DNA from: Cyanophora paradoxa
Lineage: Eukaryota > Glaucocystophyceae > Cyanophorales > Cyanophoraceae
Direction of reading: 5' to 3'
Assembly: GCA_004431415.1 (NCBI GenBank)
Contig: QPMI01000377.1
Span: forward strand, 1 to 37,301
Length of the DNA: 37,301 nt
Part shown: positions 1 to 10,557 of the stretch, in pieces
Position numbering within the stretch: the first letter of the stretch is position 1
Layout of the letters: each line of letters opens with the position of its first letter
The notes under the pieces: model-generated
What the model saw: the letters and a program-made list of their open reading frames with translations, nothing else
Told to the model about the DNA's origin: nothing
Database searches by the model: none
Made by a program: the position numbers and the translations under genes

Positions 1-13
1 CGCGGGCGCAGAC

Positions 14-344
14 CTCGCCCATGACGAAGACCTTCTCGTCCGCGGCCATCTCCTCGTCCATAGCGGCGGTGAGCGCATCACGCACGGTCATCTGCGCGGG
101 CGGCGGGTTACGCGCGGGACCGCAGAGCCCGAGGTTTGCCCACCTCGGTCGCGTAGCTGCGGCGCGGGACGGAACTGCTGGCCTGCGCGAAGTGGGGCGG
201 AAAGCATATTCCGTCAGCTTCCGCGATCCGCCCCGCGGGAGGCGGGCCCGAATGATCCCGCACCAATCGCAGAGCCGATGCATGAGCGGAGGCCGGCCGG
301 GCACCGGCGGCGGCCGACCGCAGAGCCCTGCAGATCATCGACAT
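14..344 (-). CDS. PDHB: Pyruvate dehydrogenase E1 component subunit beta, 5' exons (partial)
   Basis: E1-beta pairs with E1-alpha in the thiamine-dependent pyruvate dehydrogenase complex (pyruvate to acetyl-CoA); the N-terminus here suggests mitochondria. Three exons read on the minus strand: 264-344, 144-182 and 14-91, after which the gene runs off the left edge. Exon 1 encodes an Arg/Ala/Ser-rich leader starting MSMICRALRSAAAGARP; exon 2 ends RRSYATE; exon 3 starts MTVRDALTAAMDEEMAADEK and ends VFVMGE, the well-known opening block of mature E1-beta proteins. Introns are GT-AG, phase 0; the first has GCTGACGG before its acceptor. The start at 344 was chosen because it gives a transit-peptide-like leader; an upstream in-frame ATG at 506 is possible. 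A plastid E1-beta cannot be fully excluded. Identity is secure, leader less so. Confidence 0.88.
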
Positions 345-804
345 CGCTGCTACTGTGTGCTGTGGTCTCCCTGCGAGGCCGCCGGGATCAGACATGCGCG
401 CGCGCAGCGGAGGGGCGCCGCGCTCGAAATGGAACGGAAAGTCACCTTTCGGCTGTAGGCGCGAGAAACGGGCGTAGCGGCAGCAGCCCGTGAACCAACG
501 ACACACCTCGATCTGTGCCGATTTGCGTACCCCGCGCGCGACTACCCGATCCTACTGGCCTCGCTCGCTGCGCCCCCCCCAATTGCAAGCGCTTTCTTTT
601 CGCTCAGTCTGCCATCAAGTATTGCTCCGTGCGCTTAAGCACTGCAAGCCCCACCGCGAACGCGCCTAGAATTGGCTGACCCGCACGGGACTGCAGCTGC
701 AGGGGTTAAATTACTGTACATGCAGGTAGATGAGAACTGAACATAGCAAGAGAACGGGGCAGCGGTGCGCCTAGGTGCTGCGGAGGTCGTGAGCTCGAGC
801 CGCG
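345..804. other. Spacer between PDHB 5' end and SNARE 3' end
   Basis: Should hold the promoter and 5' UTR of the leftward PDHB gene and the 3' UTR of the SNARE gene, which is transcribed in the same direction. It is less GC-rich than the genes, with some A/T-rich stretches around 590-620 and 700-760. I see no further gene, tRNA or recognisable promoter box. Confidence 0.5.
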
Positions 805-2030
805 CTAGAGCTTGATCCAGCCGAGCGCGATGAGGAGGACGACGACGAGGGCGCAGATGAGCATGATCATGGTGCAGTACGCCCACCTGCCGCGCACCGG
901 CGCTCAGCGCGGGGCGGGCGGGGGGCGGGAACCCGGAGGGCCGGGGGCCCGGACCTCTGCTTGGACATCTCGAAGACGCGCTTCATCTTCTTGCCCGTCG
1001 CTTCCATCCGCCCCTGCGTCCTGCGGCGCGGCGTGAGCGGGCGGCGGCGGCGCGGCGGCGGCGCGGGGCGCGCCTGTCCACGCCGTCCGTCAGCTCCCCG
1101 AGCAGCTTCTGATGCACGGACAGCTCGTCGCTGCGGCCGGCGTGAGGAGGGCAGGCGCCAGCGCCAGTGCGGGCGCGTGCGAATCGCGCACTTGATCGCT
1201 ATGCTGACTTCCTTCGTCCTGCCCACGGATGCGGAGAGGGCGTCCAGCACGTTGTCCTGCTCTGAGGGCCGTGTTCAGCGATCAGCGCGGCGCGGGCACA
1301 GCGCCGCAGCGGAGGGTCGGCGTACGATCAAGCATCGTCTTCTGCAGCGTGAGGACGTCGCGGCTGCCAAGCGCGCGCGTGTCGTCGGTCTCTGACCCAT
1401 CTATGCGGGCGGAAGCCCGGCCCGCCGAAGGCCCGTTGCCTCCGGGCAGCAGCATAGACCTGCACGTGCGCGCAAGGCCCACACGCGGTCGGCCACGGCT
1501 CACGCAGCACGGGCCAGCGCGAATGGAAGAGGCACCTGCTGGTCTCCGATGCCGGTGCCCGCACGCTCTGGAGCTGCCGCACGAGCTGGTCTCTCCTGTT
1601 TGACAGATTCGCGAGCAAATCTGTTCGCCTGCTGATCTCCTTCTCGGTCCTGCGCGGGTCGCGTGAGGAAAGCGCGTGGACGGCCGGCGGCGCCCAGCCC
1701 CAGCCGGCGAGCATTCCGGCCGCGCGGAATGTACGGCGCGGTGAACGCACATCTTCTTCGGGTCTGCTACGGCGAGCTTGCTGTCTAGCGTGGAGATCTG
1801 GTTGGAGAGCTGCTCCAGCTTCGTACGGAGCTGCACGCTGAGCTTCGAGGTTTCCGCGCCGCCCTGACGCGCGGTACGTGCGCATAAGCGCCCGCAGACG
1901 CGGTGGGCCGCAGCGGGCGCACCTTCTGGATGCGGACGCGCTCCTGGACCCCATTGAAGACTTCATCGCACAGCAGCTTCGCTTGGTTGTAGTCCTCCAG
2001 CCACTTCGCGTCCTGATTCGGACGCCCCAT
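805..2030 (-). CDS. Qc-SNARE, syntaxin-8/SYP5-like
   Basis: Tail-anchored Qc-SNARE of endosomal or vacuolar membrane fusion. Eight exons join in frame to 236 residues: 1923-2030, 1751-1830, 1536-1649, 1326-1459, 1192-1261, 1074-1130, 955-1020, 805-886. The N-terminal helical region (MGRPNQDAKWLEDYNQAK, then KLEQLSNQISTLDSKL) is followed by a SNARE motif from about residue 147 to 205, starting QQDNVLDALSASVGRTKE. Its zero-layer glutamine is about residue 176 (ELSVHQKLLGEL). One membrane helix (about 216-235) ends four residues after GW, before the stop. Length matches syntaxin 8 (about 236 residues) and the QDN.LDALS block resembles that family. All introns are GT-AG except the sixth (1021-1073), which is GC-AG with donor AG|GCGCGC; the frame is restored only if that is used. 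The gene diverges from the CH-domain gene over a 204-bp gap. Confidence 0.87.
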
Positions 2031-2234
2031 CGGCGTGGAACGCGCAGGAGAGCCAAAGGTTTCAATTTCTTAGGTTTGCGGGGCAGGGGTACAGTCTTAT
2101 CTTGGCTGCCTGCCAAAAGCGGGCGCCTCAAGCACACACCGCAGCGGTACTCTGGCAGTTCGGCGCACTCGGATATCTTTGCAGTACCTGCTTCTGCCTT
2201 CGTCAGCACTGCCGCCCAGCCGAGCTGCGCCGCA
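2031..2234. promoter_or_regulatory. Divergent intergenic region, presumed bidirectional promoter
   Basis: The SNARE start codon (2030, leftward) and the CH-domain gene start codon (2235, rightward) are only 204 bp apart, so both promoters must lie here or inside transcribed sequence. No TATA box is evident. Some lower-GC sequence sits at 2060-2105 and 2160-2215. Promoter function is inferred from layout only. Confidence 0.45.
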
Positions 2235-5200
2235 ATGAAGGGCGGCCGGCCCGGCGCAGCGCCGGGCCTCGAGCTCCGCCGAGAGCTTGTGGAGTGGCTG
2301 TTGGCGGCGCAGATCATCCGGCATGAGCATTGCGTCGCCCTGGGCGACGGGAGCATCGTTGCTCTCGATGCAGCGGCGTCCGCCCACTTCGAGAGTGGGA
2401 TCGGTGTGTACTCAATGCTGGTGGCCGCAAACGCAAGGCTAGGGATGCAGACGCAGCCGCTGGACACGCTGAAAGACGTCGACACGCCCGTCGCGAAGCT
2501 GTGCGCTGGCCCGCCGCCTGGTTCCCCGACCCGCCCCCGAGCCCCCCGCGCGCAGCTACAACTGGAACGCGCTAGCTCCCGTGCTGCGGGCGGCCGGCGT
2601 GCAGCTGGACAACGACCTGAAGGCGCTCATCGTCGCCGGCGGTGCGCGGCCGTCCCCGGGCGGCCGGCGGGGCCCCGCCGACGCGGCGCAGATAACGACA
2701 TGCTGGTGGACGTGATGGAGCAGCTCTTCCACCTGATCATGCGGGAGCACGACGCCCCGCTGACCAGCGACCCCTACGGCTACGCCCACGCCCGTCCGCC
2801 CTGCCCCGCCCCGCCCCGCCCCGTCCCTCCCCCGCACCGCCGACGCCACGCCCGCAGCAGCCAACGGCGTGTACGTGGGAGACGCTGCGCCGCCGCCACC
2901 GGCGCCGCCTGTGGCCGTGGCCGGCGGGGTGGGCGTGCCGGAGACGCCGGGGGGCGCGCGGGCGAACGCGCCGATGGAGCTGCTGCGGCTGATGGCGTAC
3001 CCCCTCACGCACCGGACGCTGTACGACTTCCTCGTGGACGCCCTCTGCGGGACCCTGGGGGTGGACCCCGGCCAGGCCCGCCCGCCCCGCCCGCCCCGCC
3101 CCGCCCCAGCGCTCCCTTTCCTTTGCTTTCCTTATCGGGGGGGCGGGGCAGGCGTCGGGGATGCTGTCGGTGCACGGGGCGGCGCTGGCGGGGGTGCTGG
3201 TGAACGGGGCGAAGGGCGACTTCGAGCCGCCGCTGGCGCTGCTGGCGCACCTGGCGGGCAAGGCGGTGGAGGTGGAGGCGCTGCTGGTGCGGGAGCCGCA
3301 GGGGGCCGTCCGCCTCCTCCACGCCGCCCTCCAGCCCGCCCTCGTCTCCTACCACCCCGACGTCGTCCACCAGGCCCGCCCCCGCCCCCGCCCGCCCCGC
3401 CTCGCCCGGCTTCCTCTCGTGAGCGGCGGGGCGGCAGGCGGCGCGCTTCCTGACGCACGTCGCCCTCGCCCTCGGGCCCGTGGACGCCCTTCCCTACGTC
3501 TGGGACTGGCGCGCCGCCCCCGCCCCGCCCCTCCCCGCTCCCCTGAGGCGCGCCCCGCCACAGGTTCATCAGCGCCGGCGGGGGCCTCGAGGCGTGCCTG
3601 GCGTCGTTCTTCCGGCGGGGGGCGCCCCGGGGGGAGCTCGCGGCGTACATGGCGGCGGCCTCGGGGCGGGGCCACCTGCGCGTCCTCGTGGAGACGCACC
3701 TCCCGGCGGCGCTGCCGGACCCGGTGCGGTACGTGGCGGCGCTGCGGGCGCTGCTGCCGGCGGTGGCGGAGGCGGCGGAGGCGCGGGACGAGTTCGTGCG
3801 CGGCGGCGTCCTCGAGTACGCCATCGAGTACGGCGTCCGCATGGGCGGCGGCGCCCAGGCCCCCGCCGCCACCCCGCCCCTCTACAGTGCGCCCGCCCCG
3901 CCGCCCCGCCCCGCCCCGCACTGCGCGGGGCCCGAGGCCGGCCTTGCAGTGCCCGGGGGCACGAGCGAGGAGGTGCGGCACGCCACCTACTCCCTCCTCG
4001 CCGACCTCTGGTGCCTCCCCCCGTCCCCCCGCCCGCCCGCCCCGGGGCCATCTCTCCCCGGCTCGAGGCTGAGGCGGGCGGCCTCCTCGGGCAGGTCGCG
4101 GTTCGCGGGGGCGGTGGCGGCGCTGCCGGACGCGCCGCGGGCGGTGCTGGCGACCCTCAAGAAGGGCTGCCGCGACCGCAGCGCCCCGCTCCAGGTCGAG
4201 GCCCACGCCGCCCTCTTCCGCCTCCTCGACGCCCTCACCGCCGCCAAGGCCCGCCCCGCCCCGCCCCGCACCCCGCATCCCTAGGCGCCCCGCGGCACTG
4301 CCGACCCGCCTCTGACTCGCGGGGCGCCTCAGGACGCGATGGCGCCGCAGGTGTACAAGACGCTGATCTTCAGCCTGATCGAGCACCGGCCGAGCGAGCT
4401 GCTGCGGCCCTTCCTGCTCGCCAACCTCGCGATCACGCTGCGCGGCGCGCCCAACATCCCCGTCGGCGTCCTCGTCGAGCCGCTGCTGCGCCAGGCGGCG
4501 CTGTACGGCTACTCCAACGGCGACTTCGACTTCCACCTGGCGCTGGCGACGCACGCGGGGCTGGGGCCCAAGCACGCCGCCATGCTCCTCGACTTCCTCG
4601 CCCGCGTCGCCGCCACCGACACCACCTTCGGCCGCCTCGCCGCCCTCCCCCTCCTCCTCATCGCCCGCCGCCTCGCCCCGCACCGCCCGGGCCTCGAGCA
4701 GCTCCTCCGCCTCGCCGCGCACCTCCTCGGCCTCATCGAGGCCCGCGACGCCCGCCCGCCCCCGGACGCCCTGCCCCTCCCCTTCCGCCCCGCCCCCGCT
4801 GAGCCCTCCGGGGCGGCCGGGGCGGGGGGGCGGCCGGAGGGGATCGTGGAGAACCACGAGCTGGAGGGGTCGGAGGAGGCGGCGGCCGTGCGGCGCGCCC
4901 TCGCCGCCGAGCTCCTCGCCAAGCTCGCCAACCTCCACGCCGTCCGCGCCCCCGCCCCGCCCCGCACCGCCCCGTCCGGGTCCGACGGGGCGATGTGGGA
5001 CGCGCAGCCGGGGCTGAACGAGCGGGCCTTCCCGCTGGTGCTGGCGGCCGCCCGCCGCGCCGCCCTCGCCTCGGTCTCGGGCCGCTGCCCCTCCGCCCTC
5101 GCCGCCCTCGTCGGCTTCTACGCCCCGTGCGCCCCGCCCCGCCCGCCCCGCCCCGCCCCGCCCCGCCGGCCTCACGCGGGGCCGGCAGGCCGAGTGGAGC

Positions 5201-8200
5201 GCGGGGATGGCGGAGGAGGCGATCTACAGCGACCGCCCGGCCTCGGTGCCGGAGGCGTGGCCCGAGTTCCCCGGCGAGGCCCTCCCCGCCGCCCCTGCGG
5301 GGGCCCCCGGCGCGCCGGCGGCGGACGAGCCGGGCTCGGAGTCGGCGGGGCGGAAGAAGAAGGAGGGCGGGGGGAGCCCCGGGAAGAAGCCTCCGGCCGG
5401 GGCCGGGGGCGGTAGCCCCGGGAAGAAGAGGGGGGTGAAGCCGGCGGCGGAGGCGGCCCTCTTCGTCGAGCGCGCCAAGAAGGGCTACGCCACCAAGCCC
5501 AAGAAGGGCGCCCCCGCCGCCCCCGCCGCCGCCCCGGCCCCCGCGGGGGAGGATCGGGCGGGGACCAGCCACTCGGTGCGGACGGAGCCGCTGCCCGACG
5601 ACGAGCGGCCGCGGGCCGGCGAGGCGCCGCCCCCTGCGCGCTCCTTCCTCGCGGCGCCGGGCGGGGAGGCCGGGGGCCCCTCGGAGGACGACCTCGTGCA
5701 GACCGGCTCGCCCCCGCGCCGGCGGGGCCCCGGGGCCGCCTCGGACGAGAGCCCCGGGGGCGAGGCGGAGGCGGAGGCCGGCGCGCCCCCCGCGGGGAAG
5801 GGGCGCCAGCGGGCGCAGGAGTTCATAGACAAGGTGCGGGGCCCCCTCCCCTCTCCTCCCCGGGGGCCAGCGGGGCCGAGCGGGGCCGGCGTGCGCGGGG
5901 GCAGGTGCGGGAGGCGCGGGAGGCGAAGGAGGCGGCGCGGCGGCGGGAGGCGGAGGAGAAGGCGGCCAAGGTCGAGCGCGTCAAGCGCCACCTCGAGGGC
6001 CGCCGCCTCGCCGGCCGCCCCGGGCCCGGCCCCCGCCCCGGCGACCCCGACGGCCCCGACGCCGGCTGGGCCGAGCCGCCGCCGCCGGCGCAGGCGGCCC
6101 CGCCGGCCCCGCCGGCGCGCCAGCCGTCAAAGCGGGCCCCGGCGGGGGCGCCCCGGGCGGCCTCCATGGCGCCCCGCGCGGCCCTGCGGCGGGGGCGGGT
6201 GCGGGGGCGGCGGAGAAGGCGGGGAAGGGGCGGCGGCGCCCAGCGCCGGCGGCGCGGGAGGGGACGGACGGGGAGGAGGAGGCGCTGAACGAGCGGCTGC
6301 GGGCGGACCCGGAGGCGCTGCTGCCGCCGGGCTGGGAGAAGGTCCTCGTGGAGGCGGTGCGGGAGGAGCACGTCGTGCCGGCCGACCTCGGCGTGCACCC
6401 GGCCCTCGCCGCCGGCCTCGAGATGGTCGACCTCGCCCTCGCCCGCGCCGTCGGCGCCCACATCCTGGACCCCGTCCCCGTCGTCCGCAAGCGCGCCTAC
6501 GCCCGCCGCGCCCCGCGCCCCGACGCCAGCGACGACGCCGACGCGGAGTCTGACGCCGTCCGCCCCCGCCCGCCCGCTTTGCCATTGTTCTCCCCGCCCC
6601 GCCCCTGACGGCCCCCGCAGGGCGCGAGGACGACGCGGAGCGCGCGGCGGGCGGGGGCCCCGCGGAGCGCGCGGCGGGCGCGGGAGAAGGGCGGGGCGGA
6701 GAGCGACGGGGCGGTGCCGTACGGGCGGCAGCGGCCGAAATCGGAGGGCCGCTGGCGGCAGGCGGCGGAGGCGGCGGCGCGGCGCGGGCGCCCCGCGGCG
6801 GCGCACAGCGACGCGGAGGCCGTCCCGCCGGCCCCGGCCCCCGCGGGGGCGGCCGGCAAGGAACTGCGCCGCAAGTCGCCGACGCGCGCCGAGCCGCAGC
6901 GCCCGTACGACCGGCCCTGGGCCAAGGCCGGCGTCGCCCCGGCGGCCCCCGCGGCGGCCCCCGCGGCGGCCGCCGGGGCGGGGGAGGCGGGGGCGGGGCG
7001 GGGCTGTGGCGGGGGGCGAAGCACCAGCGGGCGCTGGTGCTCTTCATGCACCACCTGCTCTCCGACGTCATCGCGGACGTCGTCGCGGGCAAGGCCCAGC
7101 GCCGCCTCGCCGCCCGCGCCGCCCGCGCCCGCCGCCAGAACTTCGGCGATGAGGCCCGCCCGCCCCGCCCCGCCCCGCTTGGCCCCGCCGGCCCCCCACG
7201 CTCGCTGAGGCGGGCGGGGCGCGGGGGGCAGGTGTCGCGGGAGAACGTGCTGGGGCTCAAGCACCCCAAGGAGCACCAGCGCTCCCCCTCCGAGAGCCCC
7301 TCGCCGCTGCGCGGGCGCGTGGGCAGCGTGCTCGAGGAGGGCACCGCCACGCGCGGCCTCTCCACCAAGGACCGCCTCCGCCAGTACCAGGAGGAGAAGC
7401 GCCGCGCCGAGCGCACGGCGCGCGAGGAGGAGCGCACGCGGCGCGCCGCGATGGACGCCGTCAAGGCCGAGGAGAAGGCCAAGGAGCAGCGGCGGCGCGA
7501 GCGCGACCGGAAGAAGCTCGACGAGTACAAAGGCCGCAAGCCCGACGACCCACCGGGGGCCGGCACCGCCGCCGCCGCCCCCGCGGGGGCGCCCAAGGCC
7601 CCTGCCGGCCCGAAGCCGGCGGCGGGGCCCGGCGGGGCCCGGCGGCCGGCGGGGCCGGGCAAGGGGAAGGGCAAGGGCAAGGGGGCGCCGCGGGCAAGAA
7701 GAAGTCGGGGTGCGCTGGGGCCCTCTCTGGGCGCTGCGGGCGGGGCCCGACGCCTCACGCCCGCCTCGGCCTCGCGCGCGCAGGGACGAGGCGGAGCTGC
7801 ACGAGCTGCACGACGGGCTGCCCCCGGAGCCGATGATCGCCGACGGCCAGCGCCCCGCCGCCCACCGCAAGTCCGCCGCCGGCCTCCCCGACGCCCCCGT
7901 CGGCGAGGGCGAGGGCGAGGGCGGGGCCCCCGCCGCGCCCCCGAAGGAGGCGGTGCGCCCGCCGCCCGCCGCCCGCCGCCCGCCGCCCCCCTCGCGGGGC
8001 CCGACGGGGCGGGGGCGGGGCGGGCAGGACCCGCTGCTGACGAGCGCGGACGACATCCTGCTGAAGGCGCGGAGCGCGCTGGCGGGGATGCAGGACTTCA
8101 TCGCCCAGCAGGACGCCGCCGAGGCCGCCGTCGCCGCCGCCGCCGCCCCCGCCCCGACGAGGACCCCGCCCCGGCCCCGCCGCCCCGGGCCCCGCCCGGA

Positions 8201-8576
8201 CGCCCCGCAGGCCCCGCCGGCCCCGGCGGAGGACCCGGCCCCGCCGGAGGACCCGGCAGAGGCCGGGCCCGAGGCGGCGGCGGCGGCCGTGGGGGAGGCG
8301 CCCCCGGCAGCAGAGGAGCCGGCGCCGGAGCCGGCGGCGCCGGCGGAGGGCGAAGGGGACCCTCCAAGGGACGCGCCGCCCCCGCCCCCGCCGGCCGCCG
8401 ACGAGCCGCCGCCGGCTGCGGAGGAGCCGCCGGCGGCCTCCGCGGCTGCAGAGGGGGACACCCCAGCGGGGGAGGGCGAGGGCGCGCCCGAGGGGGGCGG
8501 CGAGGCGCCGGCGGGGGGCGAGGGTGGCGAGGCGGCGCCGGCGGAGGAGGAGCGGCACACGATCGCAGAGCAGTAG
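2235..8576 (+). CDS. Large CH-like domain plus armadillo/HEAT-like repeat protein with charged tail
   Basis: I do not recognise a named orthologue. The N-terminus (MKGGRPGAAPGLELRRELVE) has a calponin-homology-like fold pattern: RRELVEWLLAAQ, GDGSIVALD, then YNWNALAPVLRAAG and a closing amphipathic helix (MLVDVMEQLFHLI). Next come about 600 residues of Leu/Ala-rich paired helices typical of armadillo/HEAT repeats (for example HATYSLLADLW, LLRPFLLANLAITLRGAPN). The rest is Lys/Glu/Arg coiled-coil-like (EAREAKEAARRREAEEKAAK; QYQEEKRRAERTAREEERTR) and Pro/Ala low complexity, ending HTIAEQ-stop. Early exons: 2235-2500, 2556-2641, 2692-2793, 2858-3075, 3152-3373, 3438-3508, 3564-3886, 3950-4010, 4095-4248, 4333-5130, 5189-5833, 5905 onward; later joins are less certain, and 4333-5130 may hide further introns. 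Several introns are GC-AG. CH plus ARM architecture suggests a microtubule or axoneme role, which is inference. Confidence 0.7.
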
Positions 8577-10557
8577 GCGCTCGTCCGACGCCGCCCAGCT
8601 CTAGTTATGTTGTTCACTAGTGGATTTCCCATTACATCATCCATTCCCACTCACTCGGTGCCTGGCCATGGCCGGAGACGCGGTGTACATGTGGAGCTGT
8701 GCCACGGTGGGGGCAGTTGCATGGGACAGCCTGCAGCTGGCAGACTCATTTAAGCCTTGAAAAGCCTGATGATCATGAGCATGACTCAGTGAGCCTTCTA
8801 TTTTCGGAAGTTCCTGCAATTAGCCTAGTAGTTTACTGTTATATCTTTGTGAACTCCGAGGATCTAGGTCTGGATCTTTGACAGTATACGTAGTTCCTCG
8901 TGTTCGTTCTCCTTATTCACTGCGCCCCTGTACATGTGCTCTTCGTCGTTTTTAGTATGCATATGATTGCTGCGGCCTTGAGCTCTTCTGCTACTAGGCT
9001 ACTAGGCTACTTCTTCTCGTGCTCGTTCTCCTTGTCCTTAGCGTTCTTACAATCGTGTTCCTTCTTTTCAAGTTTAATTCCTCTTGATCATGTCTTGCGA
9101 TTGTCTTTATATGATCTCTGTGATGTGTGATTACCTTGTAATCTTTTAATATGACTACCGGTACCTACGGGGGGTTCGCCCCACGTGCACGTGCACCCCC
9201 GGTGACCGTAGTCTCTCCAAAAAAATTTTTCTGGTGGATTACAGTATTGATGAATTCGATTTAATCGCAATGCGCACGAACTCTCGTGAGAAAGAACACT
9301 TTCGAAATTCGAGCTCCATCTAGCGGCGCCACTCGCACAATTGATTGGGAGTTGAAATTTGCTTGCAATTAAAATATTGCCAACTGCGATCGCGCGTTAT
9401 TGCGTTATTCGCGATCGTGCACGTGCCAAATTGCTGCCAATTCGATATTCCGCGATCCGCGAGCGCCGTCGAATCGCGGCGTCGCGATCGATTGCACAGT
9501 GCAATATTCGGTGCCTGCCACACGCCGCTGGCAGACGGTGCTGCGCGCAGCCCGCAGCTGATCATGATCATGAGTGCGCGGCCGCCTGAGGCTGCGGCGG
9601 CAGAGGCGCAGCATCCGATGTCGGCGCAGCTGCGCTGCGGCAATTTGTCGGCCCTTGTCGGGAGTCGGGTCTCGGCCCTCGGGACGTCCCGATCGATATC
9701 GCGAGTCCGCGCGCCGCGCGCGCGGCCCGGCCGCGGCTGCCGCGCATGCGCAGGCAGCGCAGTGCGCATGCATATGCATGGGATACCAGTATCGATGGGC
9801 CGCAATCGCGAGGCTGCGCTAGCCTGCGCAGTGCGCATTGCCGCAGTGCGCGCATGCGCCCAACGCCGCCCATGCGCATGCCATGATGAATCATTCATTG
9901 ATGATGCACATGTACCGGTACAAGGATTCGAGTCACGGCTCGAAGCAAAAAAAAGAGCGCCGGCTCGGGAACTTGATCGGTATCAATCATATCATGCCAT
10001 GATGAATCATTGCGCTCCACGCGAATGCGGGTGACACGGCCCCAGGGAGGGGGGTAGAAGAAGCCGGGACGGGGGGGCCGCCGGCGCCCGCCGCCCGGCC
10101 GCGCGGCGGCGCCGCCCGGCCGGCGCCGCCGCGCGCGGGCGCCCCGGCCGCGGCGGCGCGGCGCCGGCCCCGGGCACAAGCTTCGAATATTAATTCAAGG
10201 CTTGATGAAGTCGACGTCTCGATCTCGAACTTGCCAAGTTGCGAAGCCCGCAGCTGGCAGCCTAGGCCTGGCCTGGCACGAACTTCGAAAGGCGCTCAGC
10301 GGCTAAGCCTCAAGGCTTCAAGGCTTCGACTCCCTGCACGCAGCCGGATAGAGGCAGACCCGTACGCCGGGCGGGGAGCGATCAACCGCACGCGCAGCCC
10401 CCGGCGGGCCCGTACGGGCATAGGGCGCGGTGCGGCTAACGCTTCCATGGCCAGCCTTCGGGGCCTGCATGGCCAGCGCGAAGCTACGCACACAGCTGCA
10501 GCAGCGAATGCACGCCTCTTGACAATGCGCTTCGTAATCTGACCCTGTTGCCATCGA
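8577..10557. other. Long intergenic spacer rich in palindromes, no gene seen
   Basis: Composition falls sharply from the flanking genes: 8740-9480 is A/T-rich. From 9550 to 9900 it is built of short self-complementary words (TGATCATGATCATGA, GCGCATGCGCA, GCATGCATATGCATG). The 18-bp word ATGCCATGATGAATCATT occurs at about 9878 and again at about 9994. From 10055 to 10172 lies an almost pure G/C island of GCCGCC/GGCGGC words, then AT-rich sequence resumes. Open frames here are short or antisense to each other and none shows a recognisable domain. The promoter of the cyclase gene is presumably at the right end. Confidence 0.5.

Noticed and set aside
3349-5175. A 608-codon minus-strand frame opposite the CH-domain gene
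   Set aside because: It is Gly/Arg/Glu-rich low complexity and exactly antisense to well-supported helical exons; a composition shadow.
6497-8650. A 717-codon minus-strand frame
   Set aside because: Ser/Gly/Ala/Pro-rich antisense of the coiled-coil tail of the CH-domain gene, whose EKRRAERTAREEERTR-type sequence is the better coding reading.
8577-10557. tRNA or other structured RNA genes in the spacers
   Set aside because: I looked for GGTTCGA-type B boxes and cloverleaf pairing. ATTCGAGTC near 9927 and GGTTCGAATTG near 34250 lack the rest of a tRNA.
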